From Plectosphaerella cucumerina (lineage: Eukaryota; Ascomycota; Sordariomycetes; Glomerellales; Plectosphaerellaceae): a stretch of 64,000 bases of DNA. Location of the stretch: assembly GCA_020746995.1 (NCBI GenBank), contig JAGPXD010000002.1:2232001-2296000 (forward strand), read 5' to 3'. How positions within the stretch are numbered: the first letter of the stretch is position 1; each line of letters opens with the position of its first letter. The translations under genes and the position numbers were made by a program. Under the pieces are notes generated by a model that was not told the origin of the DNA, searched no databases, and saw nothing but the letters and a program-made list of their open reading frames with translations. Of this stretch, positions 31,685 through 42,243 are shown in pieces.

Positions 31685-33072
31685 CTATGCCGCAGGCGGC
31701 CGCTTCTTTGGCCTCGTCTGCTTCTTCGGCTTCTCCGCCAGAGTCTTTGCAACCGGGGTCTTGTTAGCCAGAGCTTTCTCAGCTGGCGCTCTCTCAGTCG
31801 GGATCTTCTCGGCCGGGGCCTTCATAGCTGGTGCCTTCGTAGCTGGTGCCTTCGTAACTGGGGCCTTGCGACCCACGGCGTTTTCAGCGAGGGCAGGCTT
31901 CTCAACCGGGGCCTTCTCAGTCGGGGCCTTCGTAGCTGAGGTCTTGTTGACTGCGACCTTCACAACCGGAACCTTCCCAACCGGAACCTTCGAAGCCGGT
32001 GCCTTCGAAGCCGGTGCCTTCGAAGCCGGCTCCTCCGTAGCTGGCGCCTTCACAGCTGGCGCCTTCGTAGCTACGGCCCTCTCAGCCAAAGCCTTCTCAG
32101 CAAGTGCCCTCCGCCTTGGCGCCTCCTCCCTCGCAAGCCGCTTCTCCTCCTCAACAATACTCGTCAGCGCCTGCACCCGAGCGATGCTGTTGATCCTCTG
32201 CCTCCTGATATCCTTGGAAAGATGCCTCAGCCCGACAAACACCGACTCCGTGAAGTGCGTCTTGCTCTCGTCCAATAAATCGTCCCGGGCCCGGGCATCC
32301 TCTCGCCGGAAGGCCGGAGCTGCCTCTTCAGCGAGCCTCTGCATCATCCTATCCCACTGATCCTCTTCCTTCGCCAACACCATGTCATCGTCCTGCAACT
32401 CGATCAAGCGCGTGATCTGCTTCTGCAGCCGCGCGCTTACGGACCGGATGCTCTTGCTTAGGAGGTAGGGCTGCGGCTTCTTCATTCGGAGGAAGCCCAT
32501 GTTGTAGGATGTGACGAAGAGGCGGGGGATGTGTCGTTTTCCGTCTTTGAGCTTCTCGAAGGGCGTCGGGGGGAAGTTCCGCTCGTAGGTTTCGAGGCCG
32601 TCTTCGTCGGTCTTGGTGATCAGGAAGGGTGGCGGGAGCGGGGGTTTCGGGGGCGGAGCTGGTTTCCGTCGAGGTTCTTTCGTGATGCGGCCATTGTTTT
32701 GGGCGAGGCGCTTCTGGATGTATGCTGTCACCTCGGCGTGGGATGGGGAGTCGGGGTCTTTTGCTTTCGAGAAGAGGGAAAGGAACTGACGGTCGAGGGT
32801 TAGCAGAGCTGTCAAGGCGGGAGGCAGTGACGGCAGCGTACCTTGTAGCCGCCAGTCAGCGCGGCGAGGACGAGACGCGGACTGGTGTCGCCCTTGTTCT
32901 TCCTGAACTGGTGGATTACCAAGGCCTTCACCGGGTTTGGTTCGCCGGCGGGAGGGCTCAGGGCTTTCGGCAGCGGGATGCGCCCCCCGTGTCGGAGGAG
33001 GGCACGGCAGAGGGCGAGGGCCGCATGGCGATGGCGCGAGTTGCGCGCTGGCACAAAGGGCGAGCCTCGCAT
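31685..33072 (-). CDS. LYR-type (Complex1_LYR-like) protein with Lys-Ala-Pro repeat tail
   Basis: Two exons (33072-32842 and 32785-31685; intron 56 nt) join in phase 0 to 443 residues. The first exon encodes HAALALCRALLRHG and then VKALVIHQFRKNKGDTSPRL, which matches the helix pattern of fungal LYR-motif proteins. The canonical Leu-Tyr-Arg reads Leu-Cys-Arg (21-23), and the downstream Phe56 is kept. LYR proteins usually bind acyl-carrier protein and assist mitochondrial Fe-S or complex assembly; this role is uncertain here. A charged middle region with coiled-coil potential (LQKQITRLIELQDDDMVLAK) follows. The last 130 residues are degenerate pentads such as KAPAS and KAPAT, strongly basic and histone-H1-like. 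A longer unspliced frame exists upstream but breaks the LYR homology, so I prefer the spliced model. Confidence 0.75.
31740..32100 (-). repeat. Degenerate 15-nt repeats encoding Lys-Ala-Pro pentads
   Basis: Dozens of imperfect 15-nt units on the minus strand encode variants of Ala-x-Lys-Ala-Pro, with neighbouring identical copies (KAPASKAPASKAPASK) near 31995-32030. Units stay in frame, which suggests expansion by slippage or unequal exchange under coding constraint. Confidence 0.85.
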
Positions 33073-33332
33073 CGGGGTGGGGAGGTTCGACGTCGGCCGG
33101 CGAAGTCGTGTTGTGGAGGAAGTGGACAAGGTCAAAAGTCGATGCCGCCTGCGAAGTTTCCAATTGCCGGGGTGCAGGACCTGGAGTGGATCAGTGCCAC
33201 AGAGCTCCGGAGCTGCTGTGGGACATTGACCAGCACCCTGGTTCTTCAGGGACCCCAAGCTGCACGAGATGAACTGGGAAGCAGACTTGAATTCTTTGAC
33301 ATTTCTTACTTTGCTAGACTTGCAAGCCGGCA

Positions 33333-34897
33333 CTAATAACTCGCCAACACAGGCTCCTCTGTCCTACTTCTCCGCCGATTTGAGTGCGAACTCCTCCGCG
33401 AAGTCTCCCCATCCGAGTACCCTGAATCACCACTGATGGACACCTCCCTCTTCCGCCCGGGCCTCCTCTGTTCCTCCAACGGCGCTCTACGCGAAGGAGG
33501 TGGGTAGTACCGAGACCCTCTGGCATCTGCCTCACGAGACTCGGTCGTTCTCGAGCTAGCCTCCCTGCTGGCGGAGCGTCGCCGAGGAGCGCTGACACTT
33601 GTGTCGCTGTCTCTCTCCCTCGAGGCCGACGCTCTTCTGGAAGATCGTGGCACGGGTGGTCGTTCTTCAGGGGCCGCGAGAGCAAGACGAGCGGTCGGCG
33701 GGACGCTTCCCTCGTATCCCGAGTCGCTGGTAGTTCGCGAAGGCGGGAAGCGAGGGTATTCGATTCCTTGCGCCGGCATCGGTCGTTCAATCCTCCCAGC
33801 CGATGGGTCGCGCATCATCACGGTCGAGACATGGTCCTGCCAGAGGCGCTCCGGCGAGAGGGTGAGTTGCTGGCTAGTCCTCGAGGACCGTCTTCCTTCG
33901 CGGGTTTCTGGTTCCAAGGCGACACTTTCCCGATGTCTCTGGCCAGCGTTGGTATGGGAGACTCGCCGGGATGATGGCCTCGGCGATGGTTCTTCGTATT
34001 CGAGCTCATGTCTCCGTGGTGCTGAGTCGGCCCAGGCCACGCTCCTAGTATCGTCGCGCCTCCCGCGGTCGCGTCGCTCGTCAAGCGGGCTCAAGCGACC
34101 AGTAATGCGCCGGGACGACCGTTGCGGAGGGGCCGTTAGGAAATTGGTCTCAAAGTCGTCGATGATGTACACCGAGTACGAGATGAGTTTCTTCGTATGG
34201 ATTCCATGCGAGCGCATTCTCTCGGTGCAGCGTCGGTGGGCGCGGATCGATTTCCTGCGCTTGGCTTCTTGGATCTCGTCGTACAGCGCCCACTGGAGGT
34301 TTCTGGTCGAGCCTGAGCTGCCATATTCGATCTGTAGCTCTTCCAGGCGACGTTCCCTGCAGCTGATCAAGAGTTAGGGGCGTGCCACGAGACAGACCAG
34401 ACGTATGACCACTTACAGGATGACGGTCAGATCGACAATTGTCAACCATCTCTCGCAGCTCTCGACCATGGCCGTATTCTCTGCCAGTTGGTCGCGACCG
34501 AAACTCTTCCGAACCCATAGCCAAAACCGAAACGATCCGCTGGATTTGTATCGCTCGTTGAACGTGTCGATGCGGTCGAGCTCCTTCTCAGCGAACCTGA
34601 CCAGCTTGTTGGAATGGCGGGGTAGACCCCGCGGCAGGAGCACCAGGTCCCGGCTGTCCTCCTCAATCTCGACATCGCGGACGCCGTCGCGCACCTGCAC
34701 GGCGAGCGTCGAGACGCCACGTATCTTGCGACCGAGATCCTTCTTTCCACGTCGACCGTCACCGACGGCTTGCACGCCCCTGGCGGCTTGTATTTCTCGG
34801 GATGTCACTGCGAGAGCGAGGTTCCTGGAAGGCGAAGCAACAGTGAGCGACCGAACGAATGCTTCATGTAATCGGACGGCACTTACGTTGGTTCCAT
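33333..34897 (-). CDS. Arg/Ser-rich protein of unknown function
   Basis: I do not recognise this gene. The best model has three exons (34897-34887, 34824-34417, 34356-33333) with 62- and 60-nt introns, giving 480 residues. The first exon is only 11 nt (ATG plus three partial codons, MEPT), yet both flanking splice sites are good and the frame is continuous. The middle part (about residues 60-150) is helical and charged, with SFRFWLWVRKSFGRDQLAENTAMVESCERWL. The second half is strongly Arg/Ser-rich with many RRS, SSRR and RASASRE segments, suggesting disorder and phosphorylation. It may be a cytoskeletal, signalling or RNA-associated protein; nothing decides. An in-frame upstream ATG at 35080 is an alternative start. 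The tail ends 260 bp before the start of the LYR-type gene on the same strand. Confidence 0.68.
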
Positions 34898-35330
34898 GAC
34901 GGCGTCAAGGTCGACTCCCGAGCAATTACATGATTTCGACCAGCTGGCGCAAGAACTGGATGTAAATGCCTTGAATCCGACGATGGGATCACAGGCTTCA
35001 CAAGTCGCGCACAAGCGCAAAAAGACCACAACAACAAACAAGACGACCGTCCGTCGCACGCCCCTCGCGGGGGGGACCAACGAATATTAACGCCAGCACA
35101 GGTGGTGTGGCACACCTGACCTCGTGGTCCAGGGGGGCCGATGAGCGATCATCGCCTTGTCGAGCTGCCTCGGCCGGCCCTTGAATGCGGCCATTTGACT
35201 CGACATCGTGAACCCGGTGGCGAGGGACCCCGACGCCAGGCGCATGCCGAGCCATCTGTATGGTTGACGACAGGGGGCTTCTGGGCGTATCAGATGCGAG
35301 AGACGGCCTGGTCCCTTTTCGCTTGGCTGT
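34898..35330. other. Intergenic, no gene supported
   Basis: About 430 bp between the Arg/Ser-rich gene start and the 3' end of the GH43 gene. It should hold the promoter of the former. A possible upstream start at 35080 would extend that gene into this gap. Confidence 0.55.
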
Positions 35331-37629
35331 TTAGCTCCGTTCGATAGGTTGTAGCTGAAGAGGGGGCGGTGGTCCCCTGAAGGATTGGTTGGATTGTGAC
35401 GAGGCGAACTCGGGAGGCCTCGTGGGGATACAGGCCCTATAAAACATTGCGAACGCACGTGAACCTCTGTCTCGAGTTCGATGGAACATCGTGTCCACTG
35501 AACAGCTGGCAATCGGAACGCATGGCGCCGCAAGCGCAGGTATATATTCAGAACGGAGTTGGAAGAACAGGTTTTCTGGAGTTCGATTGATTGCCATCTC
35601 CAGTTCTAATCCATCTGGCCAGTGGAACAATCGCCACTGACCAGCACCACCACGTGCCCCAATTGTCCGCCCCTGTTCTGCATCGCCTTCGGACGCCAAC
35701 ACGACTGTCCCGTCGAAGCGACGACAATCACCACTATCATAGTCGGGAATGTCCTCTTCAAAGTACGTCTCAGTCACCTTATTGAAGCCCACATCCGGCG
35801 CATCGTACGGCCACGGCTCGCCCTCGCCCGTCGCAAACAGGGCAAACGAGTTGCCGGTGAAGACGAACCATCCGGCCGGTCCGAATGCTTGCCATCTCGA
35901 CTCGATAGTCGCAACGAAAGTAGGCGCCTCCTCTCCCTTGAAGCTGTATCCGAGCTGGTACGTCAACGGTGTCGCCCTGATGTGCAGGGTGAGGCCCGAC
36001 TCGAGCTTGTCTGTGGTGTTGAGCGGCGTTTGCCAGTACTGCAGTCATTTTAGCTTCTTCGTCGAGCAAGTGCAAGATGAACTTACGTCTAGGGTTCCGT
36101 TCCTCCGTGTCTCGGTGTACAGACACATGCCCGTCGCATTGACACAGCCTCGAAGCCCGATGTCTTGATGCTGGAACTCGGACAGATACGCCGAGATGCC
36201 CACCCTGTTCCTCGGTCCCAGGCTTCCCTTGAATCCGAGAAGTTCGGCGGAAAAGGTCATGTTCAGCGACTTCTGCTTCCGCAGGAGAGCTGCCGGCGTG
36301 TCCCGCTCGCTCAAGCTGAAGACATTGGGGCGGAAGACCAAGCGGCCGTTGAATATCTTGTAGGTCTCCGTGTACTGCGTGCGTAGCTGGTACCATTCAG
36401 GATGGAGCTTGGAGTTAGAAAAGTCGTCGACCCATGGCGCGGGTACAGGCCTGGGACCGGACGAAGCAGGCGCCACTTGCTCGCTGAGCAGGACAGGGCC
36501 GCCGTTGTTCATGACGGGCCAACCATCGACCCATTTAACCTTTGTCAAGAAGCTCTCGCGTCCTGCAACATGTCAGTCGGCGCCTCGTCTTCCGCAGAAT
36601 ATGGCCTGACGTACCCAAGGGTGAAGATCCGTTGATGTTGCGGCGGGTAAGGTACGAAGCGTACCACTCTCCTTCCGCTGTCTCGACCAAGGTGGCATGG
36701 CCAGTAGACTGCACCGTCAGGTTCGTGAACCCATATTGGCCGTTGAAGAGTAATGGGTTGTCAGGCCCAGCCTCGTATGGTCCAAGGGGGCTCTTGCTAC
36801 GAGCCACCGTCACCCGATGAAGCTCGTCGGTGCCGCCTGATCGTCAGTCAGTATGCACAACAGTGTCCACTTCAAGATGGAATGACATACCCTCAGCAGC
36901 GATCAAATAGTAGTACCCATCCTTGTACACCGTCTTTGGACCCTCAGGTCTCGCGTTCGGCCCCTGAGGTAGAGTTCCATTCCAGAGACTCACATACGGA
37001 CCGATACATTTACCCGAAGTCACGGACACCTCGCACCCAGACAACCCCCACAGACGGTCCTTGTTGTTGTTGGGGGCCATGAGGTTGAGATAGGTTTTGC
37101 CCGTGACGGGGTCATTGAAAAGCTCCGGGTCGATGCCCCAAGGCTCGGCCCAGACTGGGTCCGACCAGTTGACCATGTCGGTGGAAGACATGAACCAGAC
37201 GCGAGGCCAGACCCTGGCGACCGGGTCATGCGTCCAGCGCGTCATGGCGGTGAGCCAGAACTTGCCCTTGAACCGGGAGAGGCTCGGAGCCCAGGCGCCT
37301 GCCGCGGTGGGAGTGCCGTACAGTTGGAGTTGTTCTGGGCGAGTCGCCACATGGCTGAACAGGGTCCAATTGGACAGATCCGTGCCTAGGAAGGTGTTAG
37401 TGATGGCTTTTGGAGAGGTCAGATTGGACCTGAGCTACTCACTGTGGTAGATGGGCAGCCTGGGTGTGTACTCGAAAGACGAGGAGGCAATGTAGTAGTC
37501 CTTGTCGTGTCTCAAGATGGCCGGATCAGGGTTCCAACCCGGGATGATGGGGTTCCAGATGGCTTGGGCAAGCCGTGCAGTGAGCAGCCAGATGCCACAC
37601 GAAAGGTTGGCGACTGATGTCGTCTTCAT
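35331..37629 (-). CDS. Secreted GH43 glycoside hydrolase (xylosidase/arabinofuranosidase type)
   Basis: Five exons (37629-37443, 37385-36891, 36836-36615, 36562-36087, 36038-35331; introns 48-57 nt) give 695 residues. A signal peptide (about 1-23) precedes the five-bladed beta-propeller. The catalytic triad fits GH43: general base Asp35 in GWNPDPAI, Asp148 in WGIDPELF, and general acid Glu210 in NARPEGPK. The C-terminal part is a beta-sandwich of the type that follows many fungal GH43 propellers (PWVDDFSNSKLHPEWYQLR to ETYFEEDIPDYD). Substrates in this branch are arabinoxylan side chains or xylo-oligosaccharides, outside the cell. After EEDIPDYD, where homologues usually end, the frame runs on for 134 low-homology residues. 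A missed intron or lost stop there is possible, so the 3' end is uncertain. A TATA box lies about 80 nt upstream of the start. Confidence 0.88.
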
Positions 37630-38132
37630 GGCTGCCAATCCTCTGGGTGCCAAAGAAACGTACATTCTAAGGGCTCATTACATGGGTCTTTGGGCTTGTC
37701 CATCGTGTTTATATTATCCCCACGATCTTATCGTGCCTTCCCCGGATCTGGGGGGGACGGCCGGGCTGGCCCTCCGGTATCTTCTCCGGCGGGGTGAAGC
37801 GGGGGAGGCGATCGGCCTCGATGCCCCGCACGTTCGGTCCAAGCCCCGGCGTTGTCCGGGGACCCCAGAATCCAGCGCCGAAGAGCGTTCACCTCCAGGA
37901 GGGTGATAGTGCCTAGGTAGAACTTGGTTGAAGAAGATTTCAATCCCACGAGTGCCAGATTCGCCCTGTCGGGTCTTCAATTACCACATCCCATGCCATG
38001 CCATGCTGCCCTGTCCTGTCCGGTCCTGCCCTAATCTGGCCATGCCATGCCATGGGTGCTCAAACGTCTAGGTTACCGGGCCTCATCACTAGCACGGCGG
38101 ATCCGCGACTACACAAGCAGACACAAAACAAG
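37630..38132. other. Intergenic; GH43 promoter
   Basis: About 500 bp between GH43 and the RGG-type gene. It contains the GH43 TATA box and short CATGC/CATGCCATG repeats near 37990-38055. No other gene is seen. Confidence 0.6.
37707..37713 (-). promoter_or_regulatory. TATA box (TATAAAC)
   Basis: Minus-strand TATAAAC lies about 80 nt upstream of the GH43 ATG at 37629. Confidence 0.5.
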
Positions 38133-38777
38133 CTACTGGCGGCTGGTGCGGTCCGTCGAAGCAGCATCCTCGGCCCAGTTACCCACATCCGAGTATCTGA
38201 CTTCCCAGGGGTTGCGGCGACCGCCGCCGCCCCTATTGCCGTCGCCGTGGTTGCTATTATCGTAGCTGCTTCCGTAGTTGCCGCCGCTGTGGTTGCCGCC
38301 GCTGTGGGTGCCGCCGCTGTGGTTGACGCTTATATCCGAGCGGGTAAGCCCGCGGGTGTGGCCGTGAGGCTGTTGAGGGGGGGGGGTGAGGCCCGGGGGC
38401 CGGGAGTGGCGCCGCAGTGTATAGTTACGTTGTTGTCGGTAATAGTGATGGTATATAAGGGGCCGGAAGGCGCCCTAGCTCTAACACCCTAAATAGAATA
38501 GTTAGTATTTACAAAAGAGAGGGTTATTTCGTGGAAAGTCATGAAAGAGACTGCTTACCTGCTGCCAACAAACGACACGTGCATTCCTGCGCGTGGTACG
38601 AGCACTTCCGCCGCGACCACCACCACCACCGCGTCCTCCACGTCCACGGCCGCGGCTGCGGCTGTTGCTGTTACTGCTGTTGTTGCTGGTGCTGGTGCCG
38701 TTCAGCTGGTCGGCCCGGGCTGTTTTAATGTCTCGGAGGGCATGAAGCTGCTGCAGACGGGCATTTCGACGAGTCAT
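38133..38777 (-). CDS. Small RGG-box and Asn-Ser-Gly-repeat protein
   Basis: I propose a two-exon gene (38777-38559 and 38474-38133, intron 84 nt, both ends phase 0) encoding 186 residues; no named family is recognised. Exon 1 has MTRRNARLQQLHALRDIKTA, an Asn/Ser stretch, then an RGG-type box (RSRGRGRGGRGGGGGRGG) and a second TRRNAR. Exon 2 has a Tyr/Arg/Pro-rich part, three NHSGG/THSGG pentads, NYGSSYDNSN, GGGGRRNPWEVRYSDVGNWAED and a TAG stop. The composition suggests an RNA-binding or condensate-forming protein. The acceptor chosen is the third AG in a TTAG-GTTAG-CTAG series, because only it opens this frame. The absence of a homology signal and the simple sequence leave real doubt. Confidence 0.5.
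38280..38324 (-). repeat. Three 15-nt tandem units (Asn/Thr-His-Ser-Gly-Gly)
   Basis: Three head-to-tail copies of a 15-nt unit (plus strand GCCGCCGCTGTGGTT, middle copy ending GGGT). In the proposed gene they encode NHSGG, THSGG and NHSGG. Confidence 0.9.
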
Positions 38778-39463
38778 GATGATGATTTGTGAATTCACTA
38801 AATAAAATACTCGGCTCCTGGGAATCCATCCCAGAAGATGTCCCCCAGCGAAGCAAGGCTGTCCTGTCCCCTCCGGGGACGCCTGCGGCGGGCTGGGTAC
38901 GTCGCCATGCCTAACCGAGTTGGCCGCTTTTTGCAACAAGCCAGATGAAGTGAGCCCTCTTGGTGGTACCTTCCCGTTGATCCCATTACAGGCATGTCAG
39001 CGCTGACACGCGTTCACACATTTCAAGTATGCCGTGGTGGATAAATGGTGTGTTCTTTCCATGGATGTTCCCGTCGTCACAGTGTATCGACGCCACCCCT
39101 TTTCAGCCCACCCGCCCCAGCGTGAACAGACGGGTAAGCCTGATAACGGGGTGACGCTGCTGGTATAGTCCCATTGTTCGAAGAACACTTGACAAGATTG
39201 CCCTTCCCATCCTGGAAGATCGGAGTTTGGACTTCTTGGTCGGACTGACTTGATGCTCCTCGGTCGGATCAAGCAAGATGACGTTGGGCCACGACTTCGA
39301 TGCAGTCACATACAAGACTTGACCAACACAGATCAGTAGCACAGATCATCCGCCTGGAAAACATCAGATGAGCCTAGGTAGATACAATTGATACCAAGTG
39401 GGTGATTATAGGTTACTCTGCTACCATAACTACCCCCATGGTGCGCGGGTTCATTGTGACCTC
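38778..39463. other. Intergenic, no gene supported
   Basis: About 690 bp between the RGG-type gene start and the 3' end of the histidine acid phosphatase gene. It contains nothing I recognise beyond a presumed promoter. Confidence 0.55.
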
Positions 39464-41127
39464 TCATGCCACCTTCACAATCTGGAGATGCGGCTGGGCG
39501 AGGTTCGTCAGGAAGCTGGCGCCCAGGGCCTTCTCCGGGGTGGCCTGGTCGGTTGCATTGCAGATAGTCTTGAAGTCGCCATTTGCCGCAAGCTTGTCGT
39601 TGACATACTTGGCGTAGTCGGCAACAGGGCACGACTTGCCAGGTCCATCCTGGCACGAAGGCACGGGATAAACGGCCTCGTTGATGCGGATGCGGACAAA
39701 CGTCTCGTTGCGGCCGCCGGCGCCGTCAAAACGACGGACCTTGCGAGCGTTGGGGCCCGAGGTCGGGCGAGGGACGCAGACGCGCGAGGTGGTGCTCGTG
39801 GGGACGGGCTCCGTCTCGTTGCCGGCGACGCGGCAGTTGAGGCGCTCAAAGGCGATGGTGCCCCTCATGGGGCTGATGCGCGAGCTGCGCCAGAGACGGT
39901 CCTCCTGGATGCGGTCGGTGGGAAGGGGCTCCTGCTCGTCGAAGACGCCGAGGGCGGCGGCAAGCTGGTTCAGCTGGCCGTCGTTGAGGAAGTTCATGAT
40001 GAGGCGGGGGAGCTTGAACGAAGAGCCATCAGCTGCGATGCCGTCAGCGTCAGGGCCCTCGACGAGGCGCTCGACGAGCGATGCCAGGTAGGGGACCATC
40101 ATCTTGCTGGCGACATCGGCGGCCGGGCCCACGCCGTAGTAGTAGCGCAGGTCCTGGTGGTACTCGTACTGGTCGAGCTCCTCCTGGGTGAAGGTGTCGC
40201 AGAAGGGCGACATGCGGCCGGTGATCTGCGACTCGAAGCCGCAGATGTAGGGGAAATCGTTCCAGTGGCTGTCGTCCAGAACGAGATCGCCCTCGATGAA
40301 GCTCGAGAGGCGCTTGATGAAGGGCGGCAGCCACTTGGAGCGCCACTCGTTCGTCTGCGCCGAACTGTCATCGCGGAAAGTTGGGCACATGTCCGAGGGG
40401 GCGAGGGTGTCGCCCAGGTGCGCCGGGACGCCGCGGCCCGTGACCGAGACGACTTCGCCAAGGGAAGCGTTGGCGCCGAGGAAGCCGCGGACGAAGAGCT
40501 GGGCGGTCTGGATGACGCGGGTGTAGTTGTTGGCCCAAACGATGAAGTCGTCGCCCTCCTGGTAGAGGTCAGGGTAGCGCGTGCGCAGCGTGTAGCCCAT
40601 GTCGTGCAGCTCCTTGTAGCCCGTCTTGCTGGTCTGGGCGATCTGGATCGCCGGGTCCGTCAGGGGGGTGTCCCAGGAGTGGAAGAAGGCGAGCGGGCCC
40701 GTCGCGGTGTAGTTGCTCTCCTTGAACTGGCAGCATGTTAGTATGAGGAGTATGATGACGAGAAAGACGTCCATACGCGGCGAGCCATCTCCACCCAGCC
40801 ATTGTGCGCGCCCGTGTCGGGATATCTCGAGCCATGGCGGAGGACGTAGGCGGCCTGGTCGACATAGCAGTTCTCGGGGATGTCGGACGAGATGCCGTTG
40901 ACGTCGGGAGCTTGAGGTCGGTCAGCCAAGGACATGAGGGGGGTTGGGGCCAGGCACTCACCGGCAGTCCACGGGCCGTTTCCGCCAAGGTGAGCGAGGG
41001 GGTTCTCGGCGAGCGCACCGTCGGGCAGGATCACGGGCTGGACGGGATCGAGGGACGATCCGGCCCCACGGGCCTGGGCGGCGCCGACAACGCCGAGAAG
41101 CGCGGCAGCAGATGCGATGAAGCTCAT
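39464..41127 (-). CDS. Secreted histidine acid phosphatase, phytase family
   Basis: Predicted secreted phosphomonoesterase of the histidine phosphatase clade 2 family, which includes 3-phytases. Three exons (41127-40962, 40910-40777, 40726-39464; introns 51 and 50 nt) give 520 residues. A signal peptide covers about 1-19. The catalytic motif RHGSRYP lies at 80-86, with His81 as the expected phosphate acceptor. Several N-glycosylation sequons and cysteines fit secretion. The second family motif, normally His-Asp, appears as Asn348-Asp349 in MNFLNDGQL, so the proton-donor His is replaced. This may mark a subgroup with altered activity. A TATA box lies about 80 nt upstream. Phosphate release from phytate or other organic phosphate is the family role; activity here is unproved. 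Confidence 0.88.
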
Positions 41128-42243
41128 ATTGGACTTGAAGGCGAAGACTGAAGAGCGAGGGCTGCTGTCACTCCTTCTGACTCGGATACCGGCTTCCACG
41201 GCAGTATTTATACGCATTCGCTGCCTCACATGCAGATCTGACCCCATCCTTGTCCAGGTGCCATCGTCACTCTCACGATACTACCAACACCTTGCTGCAG
41301 GGGTTCGATAACGGTACCTTGCATGGGCCTGTCTTCACAGCAAATATGCGCTCGCTTCGGCGTACGGCAACGGCTTCAGCCACCACGTGCCCGGAGAACC
41401 TGGCCCTCTCTGCTATTGAGCCAAGCGGCGACTGACGGTGTTGTCATGTCTGCACGTGGACTGTGCGACGCTGATGATTCGTAACCCTGAGGGAAATGAA
41501 CGGGTCGCCCGAAGAGGCAATCTGGGCCGTGGGGCGACTGTAGAAGACGGGGATGTCCATGGGGCGTGATGGCACCCTGCGCCGGTCGCGGGGGTCTTTC
41601 GGCCGGGATCGATGGATGAGGCAGTATTCGGCCGCACGTGGGCTTGCAGCGGTGAAGGGTGGTGACGTTGGTTGTCTGCTGGGGTCATGGCTGCGATATT
41701 ACAATGAAACCAGGCACAGCGAAAGTTAAGACCTAGGCATGACGAATGAGTTGTATGAGTTGACGGAGTCAAGTAGCCAATTTATTTGATTTTCAAGACC
41801 GAATGATCTTCATGGTCATCGAGTTATGAATGTGCTGTTGCTGCTCGGTTCTGAGCTGACGTCGCATCGCCAGCGGAGTGAGTTACAATCGCCGAAAATA
41901 CCCTGCAAACTAGAGCTCCCTGGCATTTTATTCACAGCAGAAGCTGTGCTGCCGATACCGAAGTACCTGCATGTAATTTCCTCACTTCACCGTTCACATG
42001 AAGTCAAATTCCCCTCCCAAATTCGTACCACGACGCGTTAGTCAGCCATCAATCACTCCTCAAAGTCCCCCACGAAATATCAACCACTTTCACGAATGGT
42101 TCCAAAGGCTGGTTGAATCCGGCAACTATATTGACAATCATTTGCCGCTGTTTCTCATGAAGAACTATGTACAATGAAGTTCTGGGCGCCTCGGCAAGCC
42201 GTCGGCGCCCTGCTTATGCGTGTTCGCATTCATGCGTGGCCGC
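41128..42243. other. Intergenic; phosphatase promoter
   Basis: About 1.1 kb between the phosphatase start and the 3' end of the pectate lyase gene. It holds the phosphatase TATA box near its left edge. No gene is seen in the rest. Confidence 0.6.
41205..41212 (-). promoter_or_regulatory. TATA box (TATAAATA)
   Basis: Minus-strand TATAAATA is a consensus TATA element about 80 nt upstream of the phosphatase ATG at 41127. Confidence 0.65.

Noticed and set aside
31685..33163. Unspliced 492-codon model for the LYR-type gene, starting at 33163.
   Set aside because: Its N-terminal 125 residues are Pro/Ser-rich out-of-frame sequence, whereas splicing 32841-32786 (GTACGC...GTCAG) joins two frames with family-like helices.
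39398..40741. Plus-strand open frame of 447 codons opposite the histidine acid phosphatase.
   Set aside because: Shadow frame: Gly/Ala/Val/Arg-rich, no motif, exactly antisense to a well-supported gene.
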